Position numbers and translations under genes: made by a program. Positions 56,923-64,000 of a stretch of DNA of 64,000 bases are shown in pieces (position 1 is the first letter of the stretch; each line of letters starts with the position of its first letter). The stretch is from NCBI RefSeq assembly GCF_014655955.1, contig NZ_BNBO01000003.1, positions 1 to 64,000 of the forward strand, read 5' to 3'. The stretch comes from Kitasatospora indigofera (lineage in GTDB: Bacteria > Actinomycetota > Actinomycetes > Streptomycetales > Streptomycetaceae). The notes below the pieces were generated by a model. The model did no database searches. It saw nothing but the letters and a program-made list of their open reading frames with translations, and was not told the origin of the DNA.

Positions 56923-57474
56923 TCAGATCGGGTAGGCGCCGTCCGGGCGCTGGTGGCCGCAGCTGAGCTGGTTGCCGTCGTCGTCCGAGACCGTCCCGAA
57001 CCACGAGGTGCACCAGACCGAGATGGAGTCGGGCCAGTACTGCACCTCGAACGGGTGGCCGAGCCCGTGGTCGCCGTACGAGGTGACGATGAAGGTCTCA
57101 CCGGGCTTCAGCCAGTAGTCCTCGCCGAGCGGTTCGAGGGTCAGCTCGGTGAGTTTGTCGCCGCAGTTGGTGACGGGCATCCGCCCGGACACCTCCAGTG
57201 CGGAGAAGTCCCAGGCGGCGGCCTCGTCCCCGGGGGCTCCTGGCCGGTCCGGCCCGTGGGATCCCGCCCGGCCGTCCGCTCTGCCGTCCGGTCTGCCGTC
57301 CGTACCGCCGCTGTCGCCGTCCCGCATGCCGCCGCTCCTCCCCTGCCCGCTGCTCCCCCGGCCGCCCGTCCCCGGTCCGCCGTTCCCCTGACCGCCGTTC
57401 CCCGGCCCGCTGCCGCCCCGGCCGCCCGCGCCCTCGCCGCCGGCCGGCTGCCCGCCCCGGCCGGCGCCGGTCAT
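56923..57474 (-). CDS. hypothetical protein with Gly-rich N-terminal half
   Basis: I do not recognise this 183-aa protein. Residues 1-90 are Gly/Ser/Arg/Asp low-complexity sequence (GNGGQGNGGPGTGGRGSSGQ). Residues 95-183 form a compact domain, WDFSALEVSGRMPVTNCG ... LKPGETFIVTSYGDHGLGHP ... SISVWCTSWFGTVSDDDGNQ. It has three Cys (NCG, WCT, SCG) and many aromatics, which suggests a beta-rich fold with a possible disulfide or metal site. There is no signal peptide. ATG 57474 overlaps the hydrolase stop (ATGA at 57471-57474), so it is translated with the hydrolase. Whether the Gly-rich half is real depends on this start; reading frame and overlap support it. Confidence 0.65.
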   Translation of the reverse strand: MTGAGRGGQPAGGEGAGGRGGSGPGNGGQGNGGPGTGGRGSSGQGRSGGMRDGDSGGTDGRPDGRADGRAGSHGPDRPGAPGDEAAAWDFSALEVSGRMPVTNCGDKLTELTLEPLGEDYWLKPGETFIVTSYGDHGLGHPFEVQYWPDSISVWCTSWFGTVSDDDGNQLSCGHQRPDGAYPI

Positions 57475-58265
57475 CGGGCCACCCGGGCGAGCAGGGCGCG
57501 GACCGCCGCGTTGAAGGCCTCGGGCGCCTCGATCGCGCTGAGGTGGCCCGCGTCGGGGATGACGGTCAGTTCGGCGTCCGGGAGCGCGTCGGCCATCAGC
57601 CGGGCCTCGGCGAGCGGGGTCACGGTGTCCGCCGCGCCGACCACGACGGCCGCCGGGACGTCCAGGCCGGGCAGCACGTCCAGGGTGGCGGGCCGGGCCG
57701 CCATCGCGCGCTGGGCCCAGGCGACGGCCTGCGGGGAGGCCTCGGCGATCATGCCGCGGACCCGCTCGGCGAGGTGGCCGGAGGCCGGCCCGAGCAGGCT
57801 GTCCTCCATCCGTTCCTCGGCCAGCAGCCGGACGCTGTCCCGGGCCAGCACGGCGGCCGCGATCCGCTCCCGGTTGGCGCGGGCGGCGTCGGTGTCGGCG
57901 GTGGCCTTGGTGTCGGCCAGCAGCAGCCCGGCGAGCCGGCCGGGATGGCGGCGGGCGAAGGCCAGCGCCACGTAACCGCCCATCGAGAGCCCGCCGAGCA
58001 CGGCGCGCCCGATCCCGGCCGCGTCCAGCAGCAGGGCGACGTCGTCCGCGACGAGGTCCAGCGAGGGCGCGTCGGTGCCCAGTTCGGTACGGCCGAAGCC
58101 GCGCTGGTCGGGGGCCAGTACGCGGGCCTCGTCGCCGGTCAGGCCGGGCAGCCCGTCCAGTTGCGCACTCCACATCGAGGCGCCCAGCGGGAAGGCGTGC
58201 AGCAGGACGAGCGGGGTGCCGGTGCCGCTCTCACGGACGGCCAGTGCGGTGGGGAGCCGGTTCAT
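57471..58265 (-). CDS. alpha/beta hydrolase
   Basis: This 264-aa single-domain esterase/lipase-type hydrolase has the oxyanion region LLHAFPLGASMWSAQLDGL and RGFGRTELGT after the first strands. The nucleophile elbow is GLSMGGYVALAFARRHP, with Asp in VVGAADTVTPLAEARL and His in DAGHLSAIEAPEAFNAAV. These features resemble 3-oxoadipate enol-lactonase/PcaD-like members, but nothing here proves a substrate. ATG 58265 has only a weak ribosome site. The neighbours, a Gly-rich protein coupled downstream and an ABC-2 system divergent upstream, do not fix its role. Confidence 0.9.
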   Translation of the reverse strand: MNRLPTALAVRESGTGTPLVLLHAFPLGASMWSAQLDGLPGLTGDEARVLAPDQRGFGRTELGTDAPSLDLVADDVALLLDAAGIGRAVLGGLSMGGYVALAFARRHPGRLAGLLLADTKATADTDAARANRERIAAAVLARDSVRLLAEERMEDSLLGPASGHLAERVRGMIAEASPQAVAWAQRAMAARPATLDVLPGLDVPAAVVVGAADTVTPLAEARLMADALPDAELTVIPDAGHLSAIEAPEAFNAAVRALLARVAR

Positions 58266-58356
58266 GACGCCCACCGTAGCGGCACACCGGGCGGGCGCGG
58301 CCGATGAGCCCTTATGTCCGGATTGTCGTAATCTGACGGAGAGTGAGGGAGAACCG

Positions 58357-59424
58357 ATGATCGAGTTGCACGAGCTGACGAAACGGTACGGCGACACGCT
58401 CGCCGTCGACCGGCTGAGCTTCCAGGTGCCGCAGGGCGTGGTGACCGGGTTCCTCGGCCCCAACGGCGCCGGCAAGTCCACCACCATGCGGATGATCCTC
58501 GACCTGGACCGGCCCACCAGCGGCTCGGTCACCATCGACGGCAAGCGCTACGGCCGGCTCAGCGAGCCGCTGAAGTACATCGGCGCGCTGCTGGAGGCCA
58601 AGGCCGTCCACCCCGGCCGGACCGCCTACGACCACCTGCTCTGGCTCGCCCAGAGCAACCGCATCCCCAGGTCCCGGGTCGACGAGCTGCTGGACCTCGT
58701 CGGCCTCACCTCCGTCGCCCGCAAGCGCTCCCGGGGCTTCTCGCTCGGGATGGGCCAGCGCCTGGGCATCGCCTCCGCGCTGCTGGGCGACCCCGAGATC
58801 GTGATGTTCGACGAGCCCGTCAACGGCCTCGACCCCGAGGGCATCCTCTGGATCCGCAACCTGATGAAGCGGCTCGCCGCCGAGGGCCGGACGGTCTTCG
58901 TCTCCTCGCACCTGATGAGCGAGATGGCACTGACCGCCGACCACCTGGTGGTGATCGGCCGGGGCCGGCTGCTCGCCGACCTCTCGATGCCCGAGTTCAT
59001 CCGGCAGAACTCCCGGACCGCCGTCCGGCTGCGCACCCCGCAGCCCGAGCGGCTGCTGGACGCCCTCGACAGCGCGGGCATCCGGGTCGAGGGCGGGCCC
59101 GAGGGCTCGTACGAGGTGGTCGACGGCGACCTCGCCAAGCTCGGCGAGCTGGCCGCCGCCAACGGCGTCGTGCTACACGAGCTGAGCCCCCAGCAGGCCT
59201 CGCTGGAGGAGGCCTTCATGCAGATGACCGCCGACTCGGTCCAGTACCACGCCGGCGGCGGCACGCCCCTCCCGCCGGGCGCGGCCCCCGGCAACCCGCC
59301 CGGCACCGCGCCCGGTGCGCCGGGCGCCTGGGGCGCCGGCTGGCAGGCCGGCAAGGCGGGGCCCGGCGGACCGCCCCGCACCGGAACCGGGGCCCCGAAC
59401 GCGAAGCCCGAGGAGGAGAACTGA
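58357..59424 (+). CDS. ABC-2 transporter ATP-binding protein
   Basis: This 355-aa ATPase has GPNGAGKSTTMRM (Walker A), SLGMGQRLGIASAL (signature), IVMFDEPVNGLDPEG (Walker B) and SSHLMSEM (switch His). A C-terminal domain (about 220-290) typical of DrrA/NatA-like subunits is followed by a Pro/Gly/Ala-rich tail of ~55 residues (PLPPGAAPGNPPGTAPGAP) of no known role. ATG 58357 has AGGGAGA upstream. One base separates its stop from the permease start, so the two form a simple two-gene exporter. The substrate is unknown; related systems export drugs or lipids. Confidence 0.93.
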   Translation: MIELHELTKRYGDTLAVDRLSFQVPQGVVTGFLGPNGAGKSTTMRMILDLDRPTSGSVTIDGKRYGRLSEPLKYIGALLEAKAVHPGRTAYDHLLWLAQSNRIPRSRVDELLDLVGLTSVARKRSRGFSLGMGQRLGIASALLGDPEIVMFDEPVNGLDPEGILWIRNLMKRLAAEGRTVFVSSHLMSEMALTADHLVVIGRGRLLADLSMPEFIRQNSRTAVRLRTPQPERLLDALDSAGIRVEGGPEGSYEVVDGDLAKLGELAAANGVVLHELSPQQASLEEAFMQMTADSVQYHAGGGTPLPPGAAPGNPPGTAPGAPGAWGAGWQAGKAGPGGPPRTGTGAPNAKPEEEN

Positions 59425-59425
59425 G

Positions 59426-60193
59426 ATGGCGTCCTTCCCCGCGGTCCTGCAGTCCGAGTGGACGAAGGTCCGCAGTGTCCGCTCGACGATCTGGACCCTG
59501 GCGCTGACCTTCGTGGTCACGGTCGGCCTGGGCGCGCTGCTGTCCCTGCTGACCAACAACAACTTCGAGGAGTTCACCCGGGGCGACAACGGGCCCTTCG
59601 ACGCCACCGGCACCGCCTTCTCCGGCATCATGCTCGGCGAACTCGCCATCATCGTGTTCGGCGTGCTGGCGGTCGGCAACGAGTACAGCACCGGGATGAT
59701 CCGGGTGACCCTGGCCGCCGTCCCGCAGCGCGGCACGCTGCTCACCGGCAAGGCCGTGGTGCTCGGCGCGCTGGCCTTCCTGGTGGCGCTGGTCACCGCC
59801 TTCGTGACGTTCTTCCTCGGCCAGGCCCTGCTCGGCAGCCACTCCACCGGCCTGGGCGAACCGCACGTGCTGCGCGCGGTGTTCGGCGCGGCGTTCTACC
59901 TGACGATGCTCTGCCTGTTCTCGGCCGGCGTCACCGCGATGCTGCACAACCAGACCCTGGCGCTCGGGGTGCTGGTGCCGTTCTTCTTCCTGCTCTCGCC
60001 GATCCTCTCGGCCGTGCCGAAGGTGAAGACGCTGGCGCACTACTTCCCCGACTACGCCGGCTCCCGGATGCTCCTGGTGTACGAGCAGAGCGGCCAGCCG
60101 TACGGGCCGTGGGCGGGCTTCCTGATCTGCCTCGCCTGGACGCTGGCCGCCCTGGTGGGGGGCGCCCTGGTGCTCAAGAGCCGGGACGCCTGA
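59426..60193 (+). CDS. ABC-2 transporter permease
   Basis: This 255-aa membrane protein has six hydrophobic segments (IWTLALTFVVTVGLGALL, FSGIMLGELAIIVFGVLAV, VVLGALAFLVALVTAFVTFF, LTMLCLFSAGVTAML, ALGVLVPFFFLLSPIL, WAGFLICLAWTLAALVGGAL). It opens with the LQSEWTKVRSVRST motif common to ABC-2 permeases. YSTGMIRVTLAAVPQRGTLL after helix 2 matches the coupling region of this family. ATG 59426 lies two bases after the ATPase stop, with AGGAGGAG overlapping the end of that gene. It works with the preceding ATPase. Confidence 0.92.
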   Translation: MASFPAVLQSEWTKVRSVRSTIWTLALTFVVTVGLGALLSLLTNNNFEEFTRGDNGPFDATGTAFSGIMLGELAIIVFGVLAVGNEYSTGMIRVTLAAVPQRGTLLTGKAVVLGALAFLVALVTAFVTFFLGQALLGSHSTGLGEPHVLRAVFGAAFYLTMLCLFSAGVTAMLHNQTLALGVLVPFFFLLSPILSAVPKVKTLAHYFPDYAGSRMLLVYEQSGQPYGPWAGFLICLAWTLAALVGGALVLKSRDA

Positions 60194-60209
60194 CCCACGG
60201 CGGCCGCCG

Positions 60210-60236
60210 GCCGCGCCACCGGGCCGCGGGCGCGGC
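60210..60236. terminator. 8-bp hairpin between convergent genes
   Basis: GCCGCGCC pairs with GGCGCGGC around an 11-nt loop, between the permease stop (60193) and the small gene ending at 60242. Confidence 0.5.
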
Positions 60237-60241
60237 GCCCC

Positions 60242-60559
60242 TCAGTAGCGCGGGGCGCCGCGCCCGCGCTGGATGTTGGAGCCGCGCCGCTCGCGCGCCC
60301 CCCAGCAGGCCCGGTGCCAGTGCCGGCGGTCGTCCACCCCGGCCCCGAACTCCGGCCAGGCCACCACGTGCCCGACCCCCGGCGGGATCTCCTGGTCGCA
60401 GCCCGGGCAGCGGTAGTGGCGCCCGGCGGTGCCGGCCACCGTCTGCACCACCCACTCCTCGCCCTGGTAGCTCTCGGTCCGCCGCAGGGAGCCGCCGAGC
60501 GGCCCGGGGCCGGGCTCCTCGCGGTCGGCGTTGCTGATCCGGTTGCGGCGGGGAGACAC
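60242..60559 (-). CDS. small zinc-ribbon-like protein
   Basis: This 105-aa basic protein has a central YRCPGCDQEIPPGVGHVVAW and a later RRHWHRACWGARERRG, giving C-x2-C ... H-x2-C metal ligands. Related streptomycete proteins are often labelled ATP/GTP-binding, but no P-loop is present here. ATG 60559 opens SPRRNRISNADREEPGPG. It is probably a small nucleic-acid or protein-interaction factor; function unknown. It is convergent with the ABC-2 permease gene and divergent from the LLM gene. Confidence 0.75.
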   Translation of the reverse strand: MSPRRNRISNADREEPGPGPLGGSLRRTESYQGEEWVVQTVAGTAGRHYRCPGCDQEIPPGVGHVVAWPEFGAGVDDRRHWHRACWGARERRGSNIQRGRGAPRY

Positions 60560-60703
60560 GTGGGCGACCTCTCTGCAGGGGCTCGGAAACCCTTCCAGGG
60601 TACGGGCCGCGGCCGGTCCTCCGTGGCCCTACCACGGCTTCGCCCGGCGCCCCGGTGTTTCCGGTGAGATCCACCCGATCTTCCGCGAAATAGGTGAATC
60701 CGC

Positions 60704-60716
60704 GTGCCATTGGCAC
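60704..60716. promoter_or_regulatory. inverted repeat GTGCCA-T-TGGCAC, candidate operator
   Basis: A perfect 13-bp palindrome lies 71 bp upstream of the LLM oxidoreductase start in an AT-richer patch of the 227-bp divergent region. Confidence 0.45.
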
Positions 60717-60786
60717 ATGACATGGGTTACTCACGAGGTGACGAGGCGGGGCTCGCAGACCCTGCGCGACCCCCAGGAGGCTGTCC

Positions 60787-62136
60787 ATGACCAAGACCAG
60801 CGCCCGCGCCGAGGCACACCCGACCGTCGGCGTGCGACCGCCCGCCGCGCCCGCCGGGGCCCAGCCGCTGACCGGCCGTCCGGGAGCGCCGCTGCCCGCC
60901 GGCCCGGTCCCGCTGGCCGAGAGCGCCGGCGGCCGGCCGGCGGCCACCGACTCCCTGCGGGTGGGCGCCTTCCTGCTGTCGGCGCAGTTCCCCGGCCAGA
61001 CCCACACCGAGGTGCTGGAGCGCACCGTCGGCGCCACCGTCACGGCCGAGCGCGCGGGCCTGGACGCCGTCTGGCTGGCCGAGCACCACTTCGTCCCGTA
61101 CGGGGTCTGCCCGGACGCGGCCACCCTCGCCGCGATGCTGCTCGGCCGCACCCGGCGGATCGGCGTCGGGACGGCGGTGAGCGTGCTCTCCACCCGGCAC
61201 CCGGTGGCCCTCGGGGAGCAGGCCGCGCTGCTGCACCTCACCTCGGGCGGGCGCTTCACGCTCGGGGTGGGCCGCGGCGGGCCCTGGATCGACCTGGACG
61301 TCTTCGGCACCGGGCTGGACGCGTACGAGCGGGGGTTCCCCGAGCGGCTGGACCTGCTGCTGCGCTGGCTGCGCGAGGCCAGGGTCGGCGCGGACGGCCC
61401 GCAGTTCAGCTTCCCCGAGGTGGCCGTGGTGCCGCGGGCCGGCGAGCCGCTGCGACGGCCGGGGCTCTCCTCCTGGCTGGGGCTGGAGCCGGGCCAGGCC
61501 GTCCTGCCGGGCCTGGCCGGGCGGCTCCCCCGGCAGCGGGTGGACGGGCTCCGGCCCGAGCCGGCCGAGCAGCGCCAGGCCGCCGAGGCGGCCGGCGAGC
61601 GGCCCCAGGCCGGCCCGCCGCTCGTGGTGGCCTGCACCTCCCCCGGCGGCGTCCGGCTGGCGGCCGAGCGCGGCCTGCCGATGCTGCTCGGCATGCACTC
61701 GGGGGACGAGGACAAGCAGGAGATGCTCGCGCTGTACAGCGCCGCCTGGCGGGCCTGCGGCCGCTCCGAGGAGCAGCTCGCCCGGATCCGCGGCGAGCAC
61801 GTCGCGGCCGGCGTGGGGCAGGTCGAGGACGGCCCGTCGGCGGCCCGGGCTACCCTGCTGCGCTCGATGCCCGGCTGGTTCGAGCACGGGCTCGGCGCGC
61901 ACCGCACGGTGGACGGGCGCGAGCGCAAGATGCGCGACCCGCACGAGTACACCGCGCTGCTCTGCGACCTGCACGCGGTCGGCACGCCCAAGCAGTGCGC
62001 GGACCGGCTGCTGGCCACCGCGGAGCGGACCGGCATCCGGCGCTTCGCGCTGCTCGCCGAGGGCAGCGGCGACCACGAGGCCACCCTGCACAACATCGCC
62101 CGGCTGGGCTCCGAGGTGCTCCCCCAGCTGTCCTGA
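60787..62136 (+). CDS. LLM-class flavin-dependent oxidoreductase
   Basis: This 449-aa bacterial-luciferase-family TIM barrel uses reduced FMN or F420. The first ~55 residues are Ala/Pro-rich. The barrel starts at LRVGAFLLSAQFPGQTHTEV, with AVWLAEHHFVPYGVCPDAAT, VLSTRHPVALGEQAALLHL and TLGVGRGGPWIDLDVFG. A ~50-residue Arg/Pro/Ala/Gln-rich insertion (near LPRQRVDGLRPEPAEQRQAA) interrupts the usual insertion-region loop. ATG 60787 has CAGGAGG upstream. The substrate is not predictable. The gene is separate from its neighbours and ends in a large imperfect hairpin. Confidence 0.9.
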   Translation: MTKTSARAEAHPTVGVRPPAAPAGAQPLTGRPGAPLPAGPVPLAESAGGRPAATDSLRVGAFLLSAQFPGQTHTEVLERTVGATVTAERAGLDAVWLAEHHFVPYGVCPDAATLAAMLLGRTRRIGVGTAVSVLSTRHPVALGEQAALLHLTSGGRFTLGVGRGGPWIDLDVFGTGLDAYERGFPERLDLLLRWLREARVGADGPQFSFPEVAVVPRAGEPLRRPGLSSWLGLEPGQAVLPGLAGRLPRQRVDGLRPEPAEQRQAAEAAGERPQAGPPLVVACTSPGGVRLAAERGLPMLLGMHSGDEDKQEMLALYSAAWRACGRSEEQLARIRGEHVAAGVGQVEDGPSAARATLLRSMPGWFEHGLGAHRTVDGRERKMRDPHEYTALLCDLHAVGTPKQCADRLLATAERTGIRRFALLAEGSGDHEATLHNIARLGSEVLPQLS

Positions 62137-62147
62137 GCGCGCGGACG

Positions 62148-62216
62148 CCCGGGCCACCCTGCCCCGCCTCCGGTGACGCGCTCGGCGCGCCCGGAGCAGG
62201 AGCGGGGTGACCCGGG
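62148..62216. terminator. long imperfect hairpin between convergent genes
   Basis: CCCGGG (62148-62153) pairs with 62211-62216, then CACCC and CCCCGC with GGGGTG/GCGGGG, then CTCCGG with CCGGAG, with small bulges. It lies between the LLM gene and the convergent SCO5389-type gene. Confidence 0.6.
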
Positions 62217-62240
62217 TGGTTCGGCCCGCTCGGAGACGGG

Positions 62241-62633
62241 TCAGCAGTCCCGCAGTTCCTCGGACTGGTTGAGCAGCTGCTCCCGGACGGACGTGAAGCG
62301 CTGGTAGCGCGCCACGTTGTTCTCCGACGGCGCGAAGACCGCGACCCGGTGGCAGTTCTGGAAGGCCAGCTGGACGCCGAAGTGCCGTTGCAGGGCCCCT
62401 CGGATCGCGTCGCTGGCGAGGGCGCGCAGCAGCTGGCCGCGGGCCTGCTCGCTGGGCGGCGGAACGTGGTTGTCGGCGAAGTCGGTGCCGTCGACCTTCA
62501 GCTGGGCGACCAGCGAACTGATCAGCTCCCAGGCGTACGGCAGGGAGACGCGGACGCAGTCGACGAATTCCCGCTCGTCGACCTCGCCCCGCTCGGCCTT
62601 CTCCAGGAGGGCCGGTGAGACGTCGAGCGACAT
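62241..62633 (-). CDS. SCO5389-family protein
   Basis: This 130-aa actinomycete protein has no known activity. The sequence is mostly helical: MSLDVSPALLEKAERGEVDE, FVDCVRVSLPYAWELISSLV, SEQARGQLLRALASDAIRGA and the C-terminal NNVARYQRFTSVREQLLNQS. RFGVQLAFQNCHRVAVF-type strands lie between, and the protein ends in Cys (ELRDC). It has no signal peptide. ATG 62633 has GAGAGGAG upstream. Its position beside nucS matches the streptomycete order I remember. The 5' side is a long non-coding region with three palindromic repeats that could control it. Confidence 0.8.
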   Translation of the reverse strand: MSLDVSPALLEKAERGEVDEREFVDCVRVSLPYAWELISSLVAQLKVDGTDFADNHVPPPSEQARGQLLRALASDAIRGALQRHFGVQLAFQNCHRVAVFAPSENNVARYQRFTSVREQLLNQSEELRDC

Positions 62634-62791
62634 GGGTTCTCCTCTCGCGGTCCACCCGTGCGCGGCGCCCGGGTGGTGGTGCGTGTGTTCGGATGGTGCC
62701 GTGCCTTGCTCAGGTTGGTGCTTCGAGGCGGCGCCTCGGGCCGGTACCACTTGGTGCTACTGGTGGTGCTGGTGTTCCCGCTGTTCCCGAT

Positions 62792-62896
62792 CGCCGATTC
62801 GTGCACGATCGTGGTCCTTGGAAGATCGCCGGTCGTGCGCGATCACCGGGCCCTTTTCGACCGCCGGTCGTGCGCGATCACCGGGCCTGGGGCTGG
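62792..62896. repeat. three ~35-bp tandem repeats each with a TCGTGCrCGA palindrome
   Basis: Copies two (62827-62852) and three (62862-62887) share an identical 26-bp core with a 35-bp period. Copy one (from 62792) is degenerate. Each contains a 10-bp palindrome or near-palindrome: TCGTGCACGA (62799), TCGTGCGCGA (62833) and TCGTGCGCGA (62868). The array lies 160-265 bp upstream of the SCO5389-type gene. Confidence 0.7.
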
Positions 62897-63398
62897 TGGG
62901 GTTCATGCGACGGGGGTGTGCCGTGAATGCCGGTGGTGCGGAAATGCACCGGGGGAATGCGCCGAGGGCCTGCGATGACGTGGGGCGGACACCGGCCGGT
63001 CGGCCCGGCGCACCGGCGAACCGGCGATCGGGCGATGCCCGGCCACCCGGGCCACCCCTGGTCGGCTCCGCCGGGTGGGGGCGGCAGCCGCTCGGAACAG
63101 CGTGTCAGCCATTGGCCCGCAGAACAGGCGAATCCGTTGATTTCCTATGAATTCGCGCGCCGCCGGAGCAGGTTTGGCCGGATTCGGCCGGATCTCGCAT
63201 CCCGTGTCCCCATCCCCGTGTCTCCGTCCCCGTCGACGACTCGCCCCGCAAGCACTCAGTCACACACCGTAGCCGCCAGTGGGTAAGCGCGCCAGAGTGC
63301 GGCGGGCAACCGGTCGAACCGCCGAACCTCCATGTTCGCCGTCCCCCCGGTTTCTTCACCCCGCCGTACCGGAATCGCATCAACTGGCCCCGGTGGGC

Positions 63399-63404
63399 TA
63401 GCGT
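63399..63404 (+). promoter_or_regulatory. candidate -10 of leaderless nucS transcript
   Basis: TAGCGT ends 8 nt before GTG 63413, and no ribosome-binding site is visible between them. The -35 is not clear. Confidence 0.45.
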
Positions 63405-63412
63405 GGTCGACC

Positions 63413-64000
63413 GTGCGTCTCGTAATTGCCCGTTGCTCAGTCGACTATGCCGGTCGGCTCTCCGCCCATCTGCCGTCCGCCACCAGGCTCATCCTGGTCA
63501 AGGCCGACGGCAGCGTCAGCATTCATGCCGACGACCGCGCCTACAAGCCGCTCAACTGGATGTCGCCACCGTGCTCCCTGAAGGAGGCGGAAGGCACCTG
63601 GACGGTCGTGAACAAGGCCGGCGAGAAGCTGATCATCACGCTGGAGGAGGTGCTGCACGACTCCTCGCACGAACTCGGGGTGGACCCGGGACTCGTCAAG
63701 GACGGCGTCGAGGCCCACCTCCAGGAGCTGCTCGCCGACCGGATGGAGGTGCTCGGCAGCGGCTGGGCGCTGATCCGCCGCGAGTACCCGACCGCGATCG
63801 GCCCCGTCGACATCCTCTGCCGCGACTCCGACGGCGCCACCGTCGCCGTCGAGATCAAGCGGCGCGGCGAGATCGACGGTGTCGAGCAGCTCACCCGGTA
63901 CCTGGAGCTGCTCAACCGCGACCCGCTGCTCGCCCCGGTGAAGGGCGTCTTCGCCGCGCAGGAGATCAAGCCGCAGGCCCGCGTCCTGGCCACCGACCGG
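63413..64000 (+). CDS. nucS: endonuclease NucS, partial at right edge
   Basis: 196 codons are visible, reaching the window edge; actinobacterial NucS is about 223 aa, so ~27 residues are missing. NucS (EndoMS) cuts both strands at mismatches and is the core of MutS/MutL-independent mismatch repair in Actinobacteria. The N-terminal DNA-binding half ([40 protein letters not shown]) precedes the nuclease half. The RecB-like site residues are in [28 protein letters not shown] (Asp) and [20 protein letters not shown] (Glu-x-Lys). The C-terminal clamp-interaction peptide is beyond the edge. GTG 63413 is probably leaderless. Confidence 0.96.
   Translation, partial: MRLVIARCSVDYAGRLSAHLPSATRLILVKADGSVSIHADDRAYKPLNWMSPPCSLKEAEGTWTVVNKAGEKLIITLEEVLHDSSHELGVDPGLVKDGVEAHLQELLADRMEVLGSGWALIRREYPTAIGPVDILCRDSDGATVAVEIKRRGEIDGVEQLTRYLELLNRDPLLAPVKGVFAAQEIKPQARVLATDR

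Larger units (their letters stand above)
62634..63412. other. 779-bp non-coding region between SCO5389-type gene and nucS
   Basis: No plausible gene is visible on either strand; frames here lack codon bias and ribosome sites. It contains the repeat array at 62792-62896, short CCCGTGTCC-like repeats at about 63199-63240, and an AT-richer zone near 63120-63160. The end holds the nucS promoter. Confidence 0.5.

Noticed and set aside
60242..60559. ATP/GTP-binding function for the 105-aa protein
   Set aside because: No P-loop or other nucleotide motif is present; the visible ligands are Cys/His.
62792..62896. CRISPR-like array
   Set aside because: There are only three units, one degenerate. The 9-bp spacing between identical cores is too short for spacers and no cas genes are present.
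62927..63286. 119-codon plus-strand frame in the gap before nucS
   Set aside because: No ribosome site, no codon bias and no recognisable motif; composition follows the surrounding non-coding DNA.

Overview
This window is 64 kb of very GC-rich DNA with strong third-position G/C bias, which makes long false ORFs on the opposite strand. It reads as the chromosomal core of a Streptomycetaceae actinomycete (Streptomyces or Kitasatospora; I cannot separate the two). The grounds are a complete GlgE-type glycogen cluster, adjacent genes for the polar coiled-coil protein Scy and the intermediate-filament-like FilP, an AbsC-like MarR regulator, paired DUF6230/DUF6114 genes and NucS. From memory, the order from glgP to nucS runs parallel to the S. 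coelicolor region around SCO5445 down to SCO5388; I could not check this. I saw no rRNA, tRNA, CRISPR array, intact insertion sequence or prophage.

Layout. 1-2.5 kb is a small accessory patch: a truncated XRE regulator, two RsbW-like ATPases and a 24-bp perfect palindrome. 2.6-7.0 kb holds three tandem lipoprotein L,D-transpeptidases; the first two share an ECF-type promoter. 7.3-9.6 kb is glgX and 9.8-13.6 kb a heterodimeric ABC exporter. 13.7-25.6 kb is the glycogen/trehalose cluster: glgP diverges from glgE-treS-mak-glgB. 25.8-31.5 kb holds a membrane protein, pta-ackA and pyk. 31.7-36.2 kb carries the DUF6230-DUF6114 operon and a redox-dead thioredoxin-TPR protein. 36.6-40.6 kb has TetR, icmA, DUF3817 and MarR. 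41-47.2 kb has an M4 protease, DUF3817, DUF2127, three overlapping AIM24 genes and absC. 47.6-50.7 kb has meaB, a thiolase and mce. 51.3-56.8 kb is scy-filP. 56.9-64 kb has a hydrolase, an ABC-2 system, an LLM oxidoreductase, an SCO5389-type gene and the 5' part of nucS.

How the genes work together. TreS makes maltose from trehalose, Mak phosphorylates it, GlgE polymerises maltose-1-phosphate, GlgB branches, and GlgX and GlgP degrade the glucan. Pyk, Pta and AckA cover the pyruvate/acetate end of central carbon flow. IcmA, MeaB, thiolase and Mce belong to acyl-CoA and B12-linked metabolism that feeds propionyl/methylmalonyl-CoA pools. Scy and FilP organise the hyphal tip, and the Ldts remodel peptidoglycan. 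NucS is the non-canonical mismatch-repair nuclease.

The most interesting unexplained items are regulatory DNA: the 24-bp palindrome (572-595), three phased direct repeats upstream of the first Ldt (3971-4025), two operators 21 bp apart at icmA (39313-39351), and three palindromes about 35 bp apart in a large non-coding gap (62799-62877). I found no obviously new multi-gene system. The least-characterised conserved sets are DUF6230-DUF6114-secreted protein and the AIM24 triplet with AbsC.
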